In this document: positions 63,539 to 64,000 of the stretch, one piece after another | How the letters are laid out: each line of letters opens with the position of its first letter | Numbering within the stretch: position 1 is the first letter of the stretch | Assembly (NCBI RefSeq): GCF_000384215.1 | Contig: NZ_KB913032.1 | Location: forward strand, 2,869,665 to 2,933,664 | Direction of reading: 5' to 3' | Length of the DNA stretch: 64,000 nt | From: Amycolatopsis alba DSM 44262 | GTDB taxonomy: Bacteria > Actinomycetota > Actinomycetes > Mycobacteriales > Pseudonocardiaceae | Made by a program: the position numbers and the translations under genes | Notes under the pieces: generated by a model | Database searches by the model: none | Seen by the model: the letters and a program-made list of their open reading frames with translations, nothing else | What the model was told of the DNA's origin: nothing

Positions 63539-64000
63539 ATGAGCGGCAACCGGCCGGAAGCCACTGGTAACCCCCTCGCGCACGCCGTGAAGCTGGCCCG
63601 CGAGACCGTTCCGCCGATGCACCCGGCCGGCAGGCCGTTCGTGTTCGGCGGTCTCGCCGCGACGCTGGTGCTGCGGAGGTTCTCCAAGCGCCTCGGTGTC
63701 GTCGGCGCGCTCGCGACGGCCGCCACGGCGGCGTTCTTCCGTGAGCCCAAGCGTGTCCCGCCCGCCCAGTCCGGCCTCGCGGTCGCGTCGGCGGACGGTC
63801 TGGTCTCGCTGATCGAAGAGGCCGTGCCGCCGCCCGAGCTGGGGCTGCCCGCCGAACCGCGGATGCGGGTGAGCGTGTTCCTGTCGGTGTTCGACGTGCA
63901 CGTCCAGCGGATCCCGGCGTCGGGCGTGATCGAGCGGGTCGCGTACCGGCCGGGGAAGTTCCTGTCCGCGGACCTGGACAAGGCGAGCGAGGACAACGAG
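63539..64000 (+). CDS. psd: Phosphatidylserine decarboxylase proenzyme, N-terminal part
   Basis: The frame runs open from ATG at 63539 to the window end (154 codons). The sequence fits Psd: AAFFREPKRVPP, VASADGLVSLIEEA, RVSVFLSVFDVHVQRIPASG and YRPGKFLSADLDKASEDNE. The enzyme is cleaved at an LGST-type site later in the gene, which is outside the window, and makes phosphatidylethanolamine at the membrane. The moeA-psd proximity matches mycobacteria. There is no clear ribosome binding site. Confidence 0.9.
   Translation, partial: MSGNRPEATGNPLAHAVKLARETVPPMHPAGRPFVFGGLAATLVLRRFSKRLGVVGALATAATAAFFREPKRVPPAQSGLAVASADGLVSLIEEAVPPPELGLPAEPRMRVSVFLSVFDVHVQRIPASGVIERVAYRPGKFLSADLDKASEDNE

Noticed and set aside
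63365..63901. Minus-strand frames opposite the start of psd
   Set aside because: Antisense to a convincing Psd N-terminus; no ribosome binding site or family.

Overview
This window looks like a chromosomal segment of a high-GC actinomycete, most likely Amycolatopsis or a close relative in the Pseudonocardiaceae. The reasons are GC-rich third positions throughout, many GTG and TTG starts with GGAGG-type ribosome binding sites, a conservon (sensor kinase, roadblock, DUF742, small GTPase), an AfsR/SARP-type regulator, an Rpf cell-wall enzyme, an XPB-type helicase and a stand-alone groEL with CIRCE sites. No tRNA, rRNA, CRISPR array, transposase or phage gene was recognised. The genus is an inference.

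Left part (1-22.6 kb): the end of an R2-like oxidase, a secreted HAF-repeat protein, an acyl-CoA synthetase, a TPR membrane protein with a lipoprotein, a PhzF-like enzyme, and then the molybdenum region. The molybdenum region holds an in-operon Mop regulator with modABC, and moaA-moaD and moaE-mog-moaC on either side of an rpfA-type gene preceded by a probable c-di-AMP riboswitch. A secreted aminopeptidase, malic enzyme, a 60-residue protein and a helicase-associated protein with a WYL-like C-terminus follow. As I recall the M. tuberculosis chromosome, moaA2-moaD2-rpfA-moaE2-mog-moaC2-Rv0863-Rv0862c-Rv0861c has the same order and orientation.

Middle (22.8-41.1 kb): an accessory block lies between the Rv0862c-like gene and the XPB helicase, which are neighbours in M. 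tuberculosis. It contains a full conservon (cvnABCD), an extra B/C pair, and a five-gene ABC importer operon with two lipoprotein binding proteins, two permeases and one ATPase. It also holds a benzoylformate decarboxylase-like enzyme, CutC, a second NIT-domain kinase and a third binding protein. Each NIT-domain kinase is divergent from a binding-protein gene, which suggests a sensor/importer module. This is the most interesting part of the window.

Right part (41.1-64 kb): XPB helicase; a DUF4253 gene behind a promoter that matches the PafBC (RecA-independent) DNA-damage motif plus two LexA-like boxes; an AfsR-like regulator; menC; an M23 peptidase; an exported PheC-like cyclohexadienyl dehydratase with a nucleotidyltransferase; PspC; groEL with two CIRCE elements; a Ser/Thr kinase with HLD in place of HRD; a cold-shock protein; two AIM24 proteins; moeA; an MFS exporter with a leaderless ArsR regulator; and the start of psd. 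The groEL-moeA-psd order again resembles M. tuberculosis.

Several intergenic regions carry long inverted repeats of a few recurring classes: GTGAAGGCCTCCTT arms, GCGAAAGCCACTTTCGC arms, and a GGACG-TTGAA-CGTCC apical core. They sit mostly at gene ends and probably act as terminators, but their sequence conservation suggests a dispersed repeat family.
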